Origin: Gammaproteobacteria bacterium
GTDB taxonomy: Bacteria > Pseudomonadota > Gammaproteobacteria > GCA-001735895
Direction of reading: 5' to 3'
Length of the DNA: 5,740 nucleotides
Assembly: GCA_015494335.1 (NCBI GenBank)
Contig: WGBK01000395.1
Coordinates: 1-5,740 of the forward strand
The notes beneath the pieces were generated by a model. That model was not told the DNA's origin. It worked only from the letters and a program-made list of their open reading frames with translations, and did no database searches. Numbering within the stretch: position 1 is the stretch's first letter; each line of letters starts with the position of its first letter. The position numbers were made by a program, and so were the translations under genes. This document shows positions 1-5,740 of the stretch, one piece after another.

Positions 1-744
1 GTAGCGCCAGACCGAGGCAAAGCCTTGCACCGGATCGCCCCCGGCGGCACCGGCGGCCACCAGCAGCGGCAGATAGTGCTCGGTGGTCGGCACGGACAGG
101 GCTGCGCCTTCCAGACTCATCGGGTCGCACAGGGTATCGGCATCCCCCGCCGCAACGGCCTCATCGACAGCGGCCATGAAGTCCCGTGCCCATGCCTCGG
201 GACGGGTATTCATCGGTTTGCCCAGGTCGGCTCGCGCCAGATTGTGGACGATGACGCCGCTGGCCACAATCAGCACACCCTCCTCCCGCAGAAATGCCAG
301 TTTCTGTCCCAGACGATAGTGGGCCTCGAAGCCCAGCCCCGGCGCTACAGACAGCTGGGTCACCGGTAGCTGCGCCTCCGCGAAACAGGCCTTCAGCGGA
401 ACCCAGGCCCCGTGGTCGAGACCGCGGTCCTGGTCGAGAGCCAACCCCAGCCTTTGCGCCAGCTCTTCCGCCCACCCGGTATCTTCCGGCGGCGCATATC
501 GCATCTCGTACAGGGCCTCGGGAAAGCCATGAAAATCGTGAATGGTCTGTCGGTTCCGATTTCCGCCAACGCTCAAGGCCGGTGTGGTCCAGTGCGCGGA
601 GACGACCAGTATGCGTTTCAGCCCATCGGCTTGCGCACTGGCCCCGCGCCAGGCATCGATCACCGGATCCTGCTGCAGCAGGATATCCGGCGAACCGTGG
701 GCTATGAACAGCACGGGTGCCTTCGAAGAGGGTGCGGCTTGCAT
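1..744 (-). CDS. DODA-type extradiol aromatic ring-opening dioxygenase (LigB/YgiD family), 3' end cut by window
   Basis: The frame reads 248 codons from ATG at 744 to the window edge without a stop. Homologues are about 260 residues, so only a short C-terminal tail is missing. It resembles the YgiD/4,5-DOPA extradiol dioxygenase branch of the LigB superfamily, single-domain cytosolic enzymes that use a mononuclear metal (Zn or Fe) to cleave catechol-type rings. The family signatures occur in order: HGSPD (His16), SAHW (His51), DHGAW (His111), VHNL (His167) and TTEHYLPL (His223). From family knowledge, His16, His51 and His167 or His223 would be metal ligands and His111 a conserved active-site residue. 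A GAGGA ribosome-binding site 8 bases upstream (753-757) supports this start. The gene is divergent from the MFS permease. The natural substrate is not known: YgiD-type proteins accept DOPA in vitro, but their physiological role is poorly defined. Family call is confident; substrate is not. Confidence 0.93.
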   Translation of the reverse strand, partial: MQAAPSSKAPVLFIAHGSPDILLQQDPVIDAWRGASAQADGLKRILVVSAHWTTPALSVGGNRNRQTIHDFHGFPEALYEMRYAPPEDTGWAEELAQRLGLALDQDRGLDHGAWVPLKACFAEAQLPVTQLSVAPGLGFEAHYRLGQKLAFLREEGVLIVASGVIVHNLARADLGKPMNTRPEAWARDFMAAVDEAVAAGDADTLCDPMSLEGAALSVPTTEHYLPLLVAAGAAGGDPVQGFASVWRY

Positions 745-888
745 CGGTGGTTTCCTCGGGTCTGACTTGCGGGTGATGAGCCTTTGGATTCCGCTTCGCC
801 GAAAAGGTTTGCAACCCGGCGATCAAAGCATGTATCCATCCCTTGCGGCTGCTAGAATCGCCTTCCCTGTTCCTGCCGGAAACCGTCG
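745..888. promoter_or_regulatory. Divergent intergenic region between the dioxygenase and MFS genes
   Basis: These 144 bases separate two start codons facing away from each other, so promoters for both genes should lie here. On the plus strand there is a plausible extended -10 element (annotated separately). On the minus strand I find only the dioxygenase ribosome-binding site (GAGGA, 753-757). A TTGCAA hexamer at 809-814 reads the same on both strands, but no good -10 follows it at 16-18 bases on either strand. A short imperfect dyad, GGTT-TGC-AACC at 807-817, surrounds it. No known regulator site is recognised. Confidence 0.5.
850..858 (+). promoter_or_regulatory. Probable extended -10 promoter element for the MFS gene
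   Basis: The string TGCTAGAAT matches the sigma-70 extended -10 form (TGn followed by a TATAAT-like hexamer, here TAGAAT at 853-858, 5 of 6 matches). It lies 30 bases before the MFS start, giving a predicted leader of about 24 bases. No strong -35 is present; TGTATC at 831-836 with 16-base spacing is poor, which is tolerable for an extended -10 promoter. This is inference from motif and position only. Confidence 0.5.
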
Positions 889-2073
889 ATGCTTGCCCGT
901 CTGCGCCAGATGCCGCCGGAAATCCTGCTCTACCTGATGGCGGCGGCCGTGCCCCTGTCCTTCGCCACCTGGCGGGCGTTGCTCAACAACTTCGCGATCG
1001 AGGAAGCCGGTTTCGACGGCGTCCGCATCGGTACCCTGCAGAGCCTGCGCGAGGTGCCGGGCTTTCTCGCCTTTGGCGCGGTGTTCCTGCTTGCCTGGAT
1101 GCGCGAACAGACACTGGCCGTACTCTCCCTGCTGGCTCTCGGCATCGGCACCGCGCTGACCGGTTTCCTGCCCACGGTCTGGGGCCTGTATTTCACCACC
1201 GTACTGATGTCACTCGGCTTCCATTATGCCGAAACCATGCAGCAATCCCTGTCCATGCAACTGATCTCGAAGGAACGCATGCCCGAGGTGCTGGGGAAAC
1301 AGATCGCCGTAGGTTCGTTCACCGGCCTGTTCGTCTTCGGCCTGCTGTGGCTGCTGCTGGATCAGTGGCACATCGACTATGTCTGGATCTATCTCGTTGG
1401 TGGCCTGGCAACGGTGCTGCTGGCCCTCGTCATCGGCCGGGGTTTCCCGCATTTCCGCGGCGAGGCCGAACAACACAAGCACCTGGTGCTGCGCCGGCAA
1501 TACAGCCTCTACTATGCCCTGACCTTTCTCGCCGGGGCACGCAGGCAGATCTTCGTGGTCTTCGCGGGTTTCCTGATGGTGGAAAAATTCGGTTACAGCG
1601 CGGCCGATATCTCCGCGCTGTTCCTTGTCAACGGAGCGCTGAACATCTGGCTGGCGCCGAAGATCGGCCGGTTGGTTCACCGCCTCGGCGAACGACGCAT
1701 GCTCACCCTCGAGTACATCGGCCTGATCCTGATCTTCACCGCCTATGCCTTCGTCGAAAGCGCATGGATTGCCGCCCTGCTCTATATCCTCGACCACCTG
1801 TTCTTCGCCATGGCCATTGCCCTGAAAAGCTATTTCAAGAAGATCGGCGACCCGGCCGATTTCGCCTCCACCGCCGGCGTGGCATTTTCCATCAACCACA
1901 TCGCCGCCGTGGCCCTGCCCTTCCTGCTCGGCCTGCTGTGGATGGTCTCGCCCTCCTGGGTATTTCTCTGCGGTAGCGCAATCGCAGTACTGTCCCTGCT
2001 GCTGGCTCAACGCGTGCCCCGGCATCCACAGCGTATCCAATTGCCGGAATTGATGGCAGAATCCAAATCATAA
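889..2073 (+). CDS. Major facilitator superfamily (MFS) permease, substrate unknown
   Basis: This 394-residue protein is an inner-membrane transporter with about 12 hydrophobic segments, at roughly residues 12-28, 52-71, 77-93, 96-112, 139-158, 163-183, 208-230, 240-258, 272-290, 292-312, 331-350 and 355-375. A charged loop at about 184-205 separates the two six-helix halves. A motif-A-like stretch between helices 8 and 9 (GRLVHRLGERR, residues 260-270) is typical of MFS carriers, and length is normal for the superfamily. Charged or polar residues near or within membrane segments include Arg54 and Glu55, Arg218-Arg219 and Asp302-His303. The start at ATG 889 is chosen because GGAAA at 878-882 gives a weak ribosome-binding site with 6-base spacing and a plausible promoter lies just upstream. 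It is divergent from the dioxygenase and followed by a 237-base gap. Direction of transport and substrate cannot be read from the sequence; a link to aromatic compounds through the divergent neighbour is only a guess. Confidence 0.92.
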   Translation: MLARLRQMPPEILLYLMAAAVPLSFATWRALLNNFAIEEAGFDGVRIGTLQSLREVPGFLAFGAVFLLAWMREQTLAVLSLLALGIGTALTGFLPTVWGLYFTTVLMSLGFHYAETMQQSLSMQLISKERMPEVLGKQIAVGSFTGLFVFGLLWLLLDQWHIDYVWIYLVGGLATVLLALVIGRGFPHFRGEAEQHKHLVLRRQYSLYYALTFLAGARRQIFVVFAGFLMVEKFGYSAADISALFLVNGALNIWLAPKIGRLVHRLGERRMLTLEYIGLILIFTAYAFVESAWIAALLYILDHLFFAMAIALKSYFKKIGDPADFASTAGVAFSINHIAAVALPFLLGLLWMVSPSWVFLCGSAIAVLSLLLAQRVPRHPQRIQLPELMAESKS

Positions 2074-2136
2074 AATTTACTGATTAGAAAATACATTCTG
2101 GCAGGCGTAGGCTTTTTGGCTCAAGGATATCGTTGA

Positions 2137-2154
2137 TAACTGAAGGATCAGTTA
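2137..2154. repeat. Perfect 7-bp inverted repeat with 4-base spacer
   Basis: TAACTGA (2137-2143), spacer AGGA, TCAGTTA (2148-2154) form a perfect dyad, 64 bases after the MFS stop. It could act as an operator half-site pair or as an RNA stem with a tetraloop. No T-run follows on the plus strand, so it is not a standard intrinsic terminator. Confidence 0.6.
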
Positions 2155-2182
2155 CTCCCTTCCCCTTTCAACTCTGTTCCTT

Positions 2183-2204
2183 GCAGCTACCGGCCCGGTA
2201 CTGC
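2183..2204. repeat. Imperfect inverted repeat centred on TACCGG-C-CCGGTA
   Basis: TACCGG (2188-2193) and CCGGTA (2195-2200) are perfect inverted copies around a single C. GCAG (2183-2186) and CTGC (2201-2204) extend the dyad outward, leaving one unpaired C at 2187. As RNA it would fold with a GGCCC loop closed by UACC/GGUA and then the GCAG/CUGC stem. The near-continuous symmetry would also fit a protein-binding site on DNA. Confidence 0.5.
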
Positions 2205-2262
2205 CGAGAACCGAAGGCTTGAACAAAGGACTCGTCAGCCGCCAGCCATATCCCTCAGGAAA

Positions 2263-2282
2263 GGCACCCGATTTCAGGTGCC
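2263..2282. repeat. 6-bp inverted repeat just upstream of the 127-residue protein gene
   Basis: GGCACC (2263-2268) and GGTGCC (2277-2282) are perfect inverted copies with an 8-base spacer. The right arm ends 28 bases before the ATG and 17 bases before the GGAG ribosome-binding site, so an RNA stem here would leave the ribosome-binding site free. It could be an operator or a stabilising 5' stem. Confidence 0.5.
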
Positions 2283-2310
2283 AGAGGCAAACCGTAAATG
2301 GAGAAACGAA

Positions 2311-2694
2311 ATGGCTACCATCACCAATCTGAAACTCAAACTGGTCAAGCATGACCACAAGAAAAAAACCGCCAAGGTCAAGGTCAGCTACAAGCTGAGA
2401 CTGTCCTGTGTTGAACGCAAGATGACCTGCCTGCGCTTTGTCGAGAATATCGAGCTGTGGGGTGCCGACAGCCCGGACCCGGACGATTTCCTCTATCGTT
2501 TTTCAACGGCTTCGTACCCGACCGAACTCGACGGAATCATCTCCCGCTCAAGGACCGTTACCATCGGCGATGATATTCTCGACGAGGACGGTTTCCCGAG
2601 GCCTACCGATGAAGTCTATGCCAAGGTCCGGGTCACTCCGGTCATGCCCAAGGGCGATCTCGCCAAGAGCAATACCATCGAGCATCGCTTCTGA
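2311..2694 (+). CDS. Unrecognised 127-residue protein, lysine-rich N-terminus and acidic segments
   Basis: I do not recognise this protein. The start at ATG 2311 is preferred over an in-frame ATG at 2278 because GGAG (2300-2303) sits 7 bases upstream, and the earlier start would put the inverted repeat at 2263-2282 across its initiation site. There is no signal peptide, membrane segment or cysteine pair of known type (Cys33 and Cys40 only). Residues 4-32 alternate hydrophobic and polar residues with many lysines (for example NLKLKL and AKVKVSYKLRL), suggesting basic amphipathic beta strands. Residues 48-59 and 87-101 are rich in Asp/Glu (GADSPDPDD, DDILDEDG). A further alternating segment, VYAKVRVTPV (102-111), follows. 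The pattern suggests a small all-beta, perhaps immunoglobulin-like, cytosolic fold; this is inference. It is a single gene, convergent with the ThDP enzyme operon and not tightly linked to the MFS gene. Coding status is supported by a good ribosome-binding site, GC-rich third positions and a hairpin soon after the stop. Confidence 0.82.
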   Translation: MATITNLKLKLVKHDHKKKTAKVKVSYKLRLSCVERKMTCLRFVENIELWGADSPDPDDFLYRFSTASYPTELDGIISRSRTVTIGDDILDEDGFPRPTDEVYAKVRVTPVMPKGDLAKSNTIEHRF

Positions 2695-2717
2695 ACCACT
2701 CCCCGCAGTGATCCACA

Positions 2718-2748
2718 GCATGGGCAAGCCTTTTCGGCTTGTCCATGC
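2718..2748. terminator. 13-bp hairpin between convergent genes, possible bidirectional transcription end
   Basis: Arms at 2718-2730 (GCATGGGCAAGCC) and 2736-2748 (GGCTTGTCCATGC) pair over 13 positions with one G-T mismatch (G-U wobble in the plus-strand RNA) and a TTTTC loop. The hairpin starts 24 bases after the stop of the 127-residue protein gene and ends 3 bases beyond the stop of the minus-strand ThDP enzyme gene, where a shared terminator would be expected. Neither strand has a T-run after the stem, so it is not a canonical intrinsic terminator; it may instead protect 3' ends. Confidence 0.6.
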
Positions 2749-2750
2749 AC

Positions 2751-4391
2751 TCACAACCTTGCACTGCGTTCGCGGATCTCGTGGTTGAGAATCCGGTCAT
2801 TGTCGCGGTAATCCACCGGCACTTCGACCAGGTGCACACCCGGCGTGGTCAGGCAATGCTCAAGCAGGGGCAGCAACTCTTTCGCATCGGATACGCGGTG
2901 ACCCTGCGCACCATAACTCCGCGCATAGCTGACAAAATCGGGGTTGCCGTATTCGAGGCCGAAACGATCGAAACCCAGGTTGGCCTGCTTCCACTGAATC
3001 ATGCCGTAGGCATCGTCGCGCAACACCAGCACCACCAGATCGAGCCCGAGCCGAACCGCCGTTTCCAGTTCCTGTGAATTCATCATGAAGCCTCCGTCAC
3101 CGCAAATGGCCATGACCTTGCGTTGCGGATGGATCAGGTGCGCCGCCATGGCCGAGGGCAGGCCTGCCCCCATGGTGGCCAGGGCGTTGTCCAGCAACAC
3201 CGTGTTGGGTTGGCAGGCCGGATAGTTGCGGGCGAACCAGATCTTGTAGACGCCATTGTCCAGCGCGATGATGCCGTCTTCCGGCATCGCCCGCCGAACC
3301 TCGGCAACCAGCCGCTGGGGCAGAATCGGGAAGCGCGGATCGTCGACACCTTCGAGTAATTGAGCATCCAGCGCGGCCTTGACCTGCAGAAAGCGATCAA
3401 AGGACCAGTGCTGCTGCGGCCGGATGGTGTCGGTCAGGCGACAGATGCTGCTCGCGATATCGCCGATCACGCCCTGTTGCGGGTAATAGACCGGATCGAT
3501 GCGCGCGGTCAGGTAATTCACATGGATGACCTTGAAGCCATCGGGTTGCATGAAAAAGGGCGGCTTCTCGACCACATCGTGACCGACATTGATGATCAGG
3601 TCCGAAGATTCGATGGCCCGGTGCAGATAATCACCCGAGGACAGGGCTGCCGTACCAAGATACAGTGGATGGCGCTCGTCCACGACTCCCTTGCCCATCT
3701 GCGTGCTGAAGAATGGAATACCCGTCCGGTCGATGAAACGGGCCAGAGCACTGCAGGTGACCTTGCGGTTGGCGCCGGCACCGATCAGCAGCAATGGACG
3801 TTGCGCCGATTCGATCATTCCAGCCGCCTCGGCGATGGCATGATCGGTGGCCTGGGGAATATCGAAGCGGCTGCGCCGGATGATGGGCGCATCGCTGTGC
3901 TCGCCGGCTATGTCTTCCGGAAGCTCGAGATGAACCGCCCCGGGTCGTTCATCCTCGGCCTGGCGCATCGCCTCGCGCACATTGGCCGGAATACTGTGCG
4001 CGCTGGTGATCTGCCGGGTGTACTTGGTCAAGGGTCGCATCATGTCGACGACATCGACGATCTGGAACTGCCCCTGCTTGCTTTCGCGGATCGGTTTCTG
4101 CCCGGTGATCATCAACATCGGCATGGCACCGAGCTGGGCATAGGCCGCGGCCGTCACCAGGTTCGTCGCGCCCGGCCCCAGCGTGGACAGGCAGACACCG
4201 GGCCGGGCCGTGAGCCGACCGTAGGTGGCCGCCATGAACCCCGCAGCCTGTTCGTGTCGGGTCAGCACCAGGCGGATCGGGGAAACCTTGAGGGAATCCA
4301 GCAGGTCGAGATTTTCCTCTCCCGGGATGCCAAAGATGTACTCCACGCCTTCGCTCTCCAGCGCGGCGACAAACAGATCGGATGCTTTCAT
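2751..4391 (-). CDS. Thiamine-diphosphate-dependent enzyme, acetolactate synthase large-subunit-like
   Basis: This complete 546-residue protein has the three-domain layout of the acetolactate synthase/pyruvate oxidase superfamily: pyrimidine-binding domain (about 1-165), central domain (about 185-320) and pyrophosphate-binding domain (about 355-530). The catalytic ThDP-activating glutamate is present (TRHEQAA, Glu47). The Mg-ThDP motif starts GDGG (431-434), with Asp432 and Asp459 at the expected 27-residue spacing. Asp459 stands where anabolic synthases usually have Asn, as in catabolic enzymes. The RFDDR FAD-region signature of anabolic synthases is not seen, and no regulatory small-subunit gene follows. 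Such enzymes decarboxylate a 2-oxo acid and may ligate the carbanion to a second acceptor. Acetolactate formation is possible, but the true substrate is unassigned. The start overlaps the upstream glutamate-synthase-like gene in ATGA, with GAGGA (4398-4402) 6 bases before the ATG, so the two genes are co-transcribed and probably translationally coupled. Superfamily call is firm; reaction is not. Confidence 0.93.
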   Translation of the reverse strand: MKASDLFVAALESEGVEYIFGIPGEENLDLLDSLKVSPIRLVLTRHEQAAGFMAATYGRLTARPGVCLSTLGPGATNLVTAAAYAQLGAMPMLMITGQKPIRESKQGQFQIVDVVDMMRPLTKYTRQITSAHSIPANVREAMRQAEDERPGAVHLELPEDIAGEHSDAPIIRRSRFDIPQATDHAIAEAAGMIESAQRPLLLIGAGANRKVTCSALARFIDRTGIPFFSTQMGKGVVDERHPLYLGTAALSSGDYLHRAIESSDLIINVGHDVVEKPPFFMQPDGFKVIHVNYLTARIDPVYYPQQGVIGDIASSICRLTDTIRPQQHWSFDRFLQVKAALDAQLLEGVDDPRFPILPQRLVAEVRRAMPEDGIIALDNGVYKIWFARNYPACQPNTVLLDNALATMGAGLPSAMAAHLIHPQRKVMAICGDGGFMMNSQELETAVRLGLDLVVLVLRDDAYGMIQWKQANLGFDRFGLEYGNPDFVSYARSYGAQGHRVSDAKELLPLLEHCLTTPGVHLVEVPVDYRDNDRILNHEIRERSARL

Positions 4392-4402
4392 GGTTTTTCC
4401 TC
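4388..4402 (-). promoter_or_regulatory. Ribosome-binding site and ATGA stop/start overlap coupling the two operon genes
   Basis: On the minus strand the TGA stop of the glutamate-synthase-like gene (4390-4388) shares bases with the ATG of the ThDP enzyme gene (4391-4389). A strong GAGGA at 4402-4398 lies 6 bases before that ATG, within the last codons of the upstream gene. This fixes the ThDP enzyme start and suggests termination-reinitiation coupling, which tends to keep the two products in proportion. Confidence 0.85.
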
Positions 4403-5740
4403 GGTTCCGGACTCTGGCCCACTATCTGCGGCCTGCTCCCGGCAGGATTCCTGCAAGGGGATGCAGGCGTCGTCTATACGGGTCAGGCAGTCGGCAGGAG
4501 CAAAGGAATCACTGCGGGCTTCCTGCATCAGCAGCTTGAAACGGTCGGGAACATCCCCTTCCAGCAGACAGCCCGGCGAGAGATAGGGAAAGATCTGGTC
4601 ATACCGACGGATCTCGGCCTGATCGATGCGGCGATAGACATGTGTACGATTGAGTTCCGAAGTATGGCAAAGCCCGGCCGAGGCAATGATCTCGGCCGTT
4701 GCCTGAACGGTTTTCTCGTGAAAATTGGCGACCCGGCGAGACTTGTCCTCGACCACCAGCCCCCGGTACAGGCAGGGATCCTGGGTGGCCACACCGCTCG
4801 GGCAGCGGTTGGTATTGCAGATCAGCGAGTGTACGCATCCCAGGGCCAGCATCATGCCGCGGGCGCTGTTGCAGGCATCGGCCCCCAGCGCAATGTGCTT
4901 GACCAGGTGAAACCCTGAAATGATCTTGCCGGAGGCGATCAGGCGGATCTCCTTCTTGAGGTCGAAGCCGGTCAGACAATCGGCGACAAAGGCCACCGCA
5001 TCGCGCAGGGGCATGCCGATGGAGTTGCTGTATTCCAGCGGTGCGGCACCGGTCCCGCCCTCGCCGCCGTCCACGGTAATGAAGTCGGGGCGGATGCCGG
5101 TCTCGATCATGGCCTTGCACAGGGCCAGGAACTCGCTCTTGCGGCCGATCGCCAGCTTGATGCCGACCGGCTTGCCTCCGGACAGGTCACGCAACTGCTC
5201 GATGAACCGCATCAGTTCGATGGGCGTGGAAAAGGCCGAATGGGTGGCGGGCGATGCGATCTCGGTACCCGGCTCGACGCCCCGGATGGCGGCAATCTCC
5301 GGGCTGTTCTTCTCTGCCGGCAGGATGCCGCCGTGACCGGGCTTGGCCCCCTGGGACAACTTGATCTCAATCATTCGCACCACTTCCAGGTTTGCCTTTT
5401 CACGGAAGGCCTCGGCCGAGAACCCGCCCTGCGGATCGCGACAGCCGAAATAGCCGGTACCGATCTGCCACACCAGGTCACCGCCGTGTTGCAGATGCCA
5501 GGGGCTGATCCCGCCCTCGCCGGTGTTGTGGGCAAAACCGCCGAGCCTGGCGCCCTGGTTCAGCGCCAGAATCGCGTTGCGACTGAGGGCGCCAAAGCTC
5601 ATCGCGGAAACATTGAAGATGCTCGCCGAGTAGGGTTTGCGACAGGCGGGTCCGCCAATGGTAATGCGCAAGTCATGACTGACCTGGCCGAGATCCAGGG
5701 CCGACAGGGAATGTCCGATCCATTCATAGCCGCTGCGATA
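4388..5740 (-). CDS. FMN-binding glutamate synthase-domain protein, 5' end beyond window
   Basis: The frame is open to the right edge; 450 C-terminal residues are visible (numbered here from the edge). Homologues of this stand-alone GltB-domain family are usually over 500 residues, so the N-terminus, often membrane-anchored, is missing. A TTG at 5671 is internal, because family-like sequence (SGYEWIGHS) continues upstream. The FMN-domain motifs occur in order: MSFGALS (47-53), HNTGEGG (71-77), SQGAKPGHGG (129-138), VDGGEGGTGAAP (223-234) and SGKIISGF (270-277). Cysteines at 302, 308 and 313 (ending CNTNRCPSGVATQ) have the C-x5-C-x4-C spacing of the [3Fe-4S] cluster of glutamate synthases. In the classical enzyme this domain makes glutamate from 2-oxoglutarate and ammonia delivered from glutamine. 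No glutaminase domain is in the visible part, and these stand-alone proteins have no settled function. The last 40 or so residues form a cysteine-bearing acidic tail beyond the conserved core. It is the upstream partner of the ThDP enzyme gene. Confidence 0.93.
   Translation of the reverse strand, partial: YRSGYEWIGHSLSALDLGQVSHDLRITIGGPACRKPYSASIFNVSAMSFGALSRNAILALNQGARLGGFAHNTGEGGISPWHLQHGGDLVWQIGTGYFGCRDPQGGFSAEAFREKANLEVVRMIEIKLSQGAKPGHGGILPAEKNSPEIAAIRGVEPGTEIASPATHSAFSTPIELMRFIEQLRDLSGGKPVGIKLAIGRKSEFLALCKAMIETGIRPDFITVDGGEGGTGAAPLEYSNSIGMPLRDAVAFVADCLTGFDLKKEIRLIASGKIISGFHLVKHIALGADACNSARGMMLALGCVHSLICNTNRCPSGVATQDPCLYRGLVVEDKSRRVANFHEKTVQATAEIIASAGLCHTSELNRTHVYRRIDQAEIRRYDQIFPYLSPGCLLEGDVPDRFKLLMQEARSDSFAPADCLTRIDDACIPLQESCREQAADSGPESGTEEKP

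Larger units (their letters stand above)
2074..2310 (+). other. Non-coding 237-base region with three inverted repeats, leader of the 127-residue protein gene
   Basis: No credible gene is seen here. The first 30 bases are AT-rich, then composition rises to the window average. Three separate inverted repeats lie at 2137-2154, 2183-2204 and 2263-2282 (annotated individually). No convincing -35/-10 pair is found; GATAAC at 2135-2140 is a possible -10 but has no good partner. There is no U-tract terminator for the MFS gene. A GGAG ribosome-binding site at 2300-2303 serves the next gene. The region may be a structured 5' leader, an operator array or simple spacer. Confidence 0.5.

Noticed and set aside
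161..826. A 221-codon open frame on the minus strand overlapping the dioxygenase.
   Set aside because: It is out of frame with the dioxygenase, whose histidine motifs are all intact, and its translation is a low-information Arg/Gly/Ala-rich product.
843..1976. A 377-codon plus-strand frame overlapping the MFS gene in another frame.
   Set aside because: It is a shadow of the permease reading frame: Arg/Pro/His-rich, without membrane segments or domain motifs.
1210..2040. A 276-codon open frame antisense to the MFS gene.
   Set aside because: The plus-strand frame encodes a convincing 12-helix permease; the antisense product is Gln/Glu/Gly-rich with no family features.
2099..2113. Possible sigma-54 promoter (TGGCA ... 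GGCT) upstream of the orphan gene.
   Set aside because: The GG and GC dinucleotides are separated by 9 bases rather than the required 10, and the -12 box lacks the TTGC context.
2278..2310. ATG at 2278 as the start of the 127-residue protein.
   Set aside because: It lies within the 2263-2282 inverted repeat, while ATG 2311 has a well-spaced GGAG site and begins the strand-like sequence pattern.
3360..4586. A 408-codon open frame on the plus strand, opposite the ThDP enzyme gene.
   Set aside because: It lies antisense to a clearly conserved enzyme gene and runs past its start. Its translation has no recognisable domain, and long antisense frames are expected in GC-rich coding DNA.
5669..5671. 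TTG at 5671 as the start of the glutamate-synthase-domain protein.
   Set aside because: The same frame stays open to the window edge and encodes family-like sequence upstream, so this codon is internal.

Overview
The window is GC-rich (about 60% by eye), densely coding DNA with GC-ending codons. The protein types (LigB/DODA-type dioxygenase, MFS permease, acetolactate-synthase-like ThDP enzyme, FMN-binding glutamate-synthase-domain protein) suggest a proteobacterium, most likely a gammaproteobacterium. The species cannot be named from the sequence. I see no rRNA, tRNA, CRISPR array, insertion sequence or phage gene.

Layout, left to right. (1) Positions 1-744, minus strand: a DODA-type extradiol dioxygenase (YgiD-like), cut off near its C-terminus by the window edge. 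(2) Positions 745-888: a divergent intergenic region with an extended -10-like element for the rightward gene. (3) Positions 889-2073, plus strand: a 12-helix MFS permease of unknown substrate. (4) Positions 2074-2310: a 237-base non-coding stretch with three separate inverted repeats, leading into (5) positions 2311-2694, plus strand: a 127-residue protein I do not recognise, with a lysine-rich first quarter and acidic later segments. (6) Positions 2718-2748: a 13-bp hairpin between convergent genes. (7) Positions 2751-4391, minus strand: a complete 546-residue ThDP-dependent enzyme of the acetolactate synthase superfamily. (8) Positions 4388-5740, minus strand: the C-terminal 450 residues of an FMN/[3Fe-4S] glutamate-synthase-domain protein, whose N-terminus lies beyond the right edge.

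The two rightmost genes form a translationally coupled operon: the stop of the glutamate-synthase-like gene overlaps the start of the ThDP enzyme gene in ATGA, and the ribosome-binding site of the second gene lies inside the first. This tight pairing of a flavin/iron-sulfur amidotransferase-type oxidoreductase with a 2-oxo-acid carboligase/decarboxylase is the most interesting feature here. It suggests a shared small-molecule pathway with no assigned substrate. The unrecognised 127-residue protein and its inverted-repeat-rich leader are the second point of interest. The dioxygenase and MFS genes are ordinary accessory metabolism and may share a control region. I do not see convincing evidence of a wholly new defence or mobile system.
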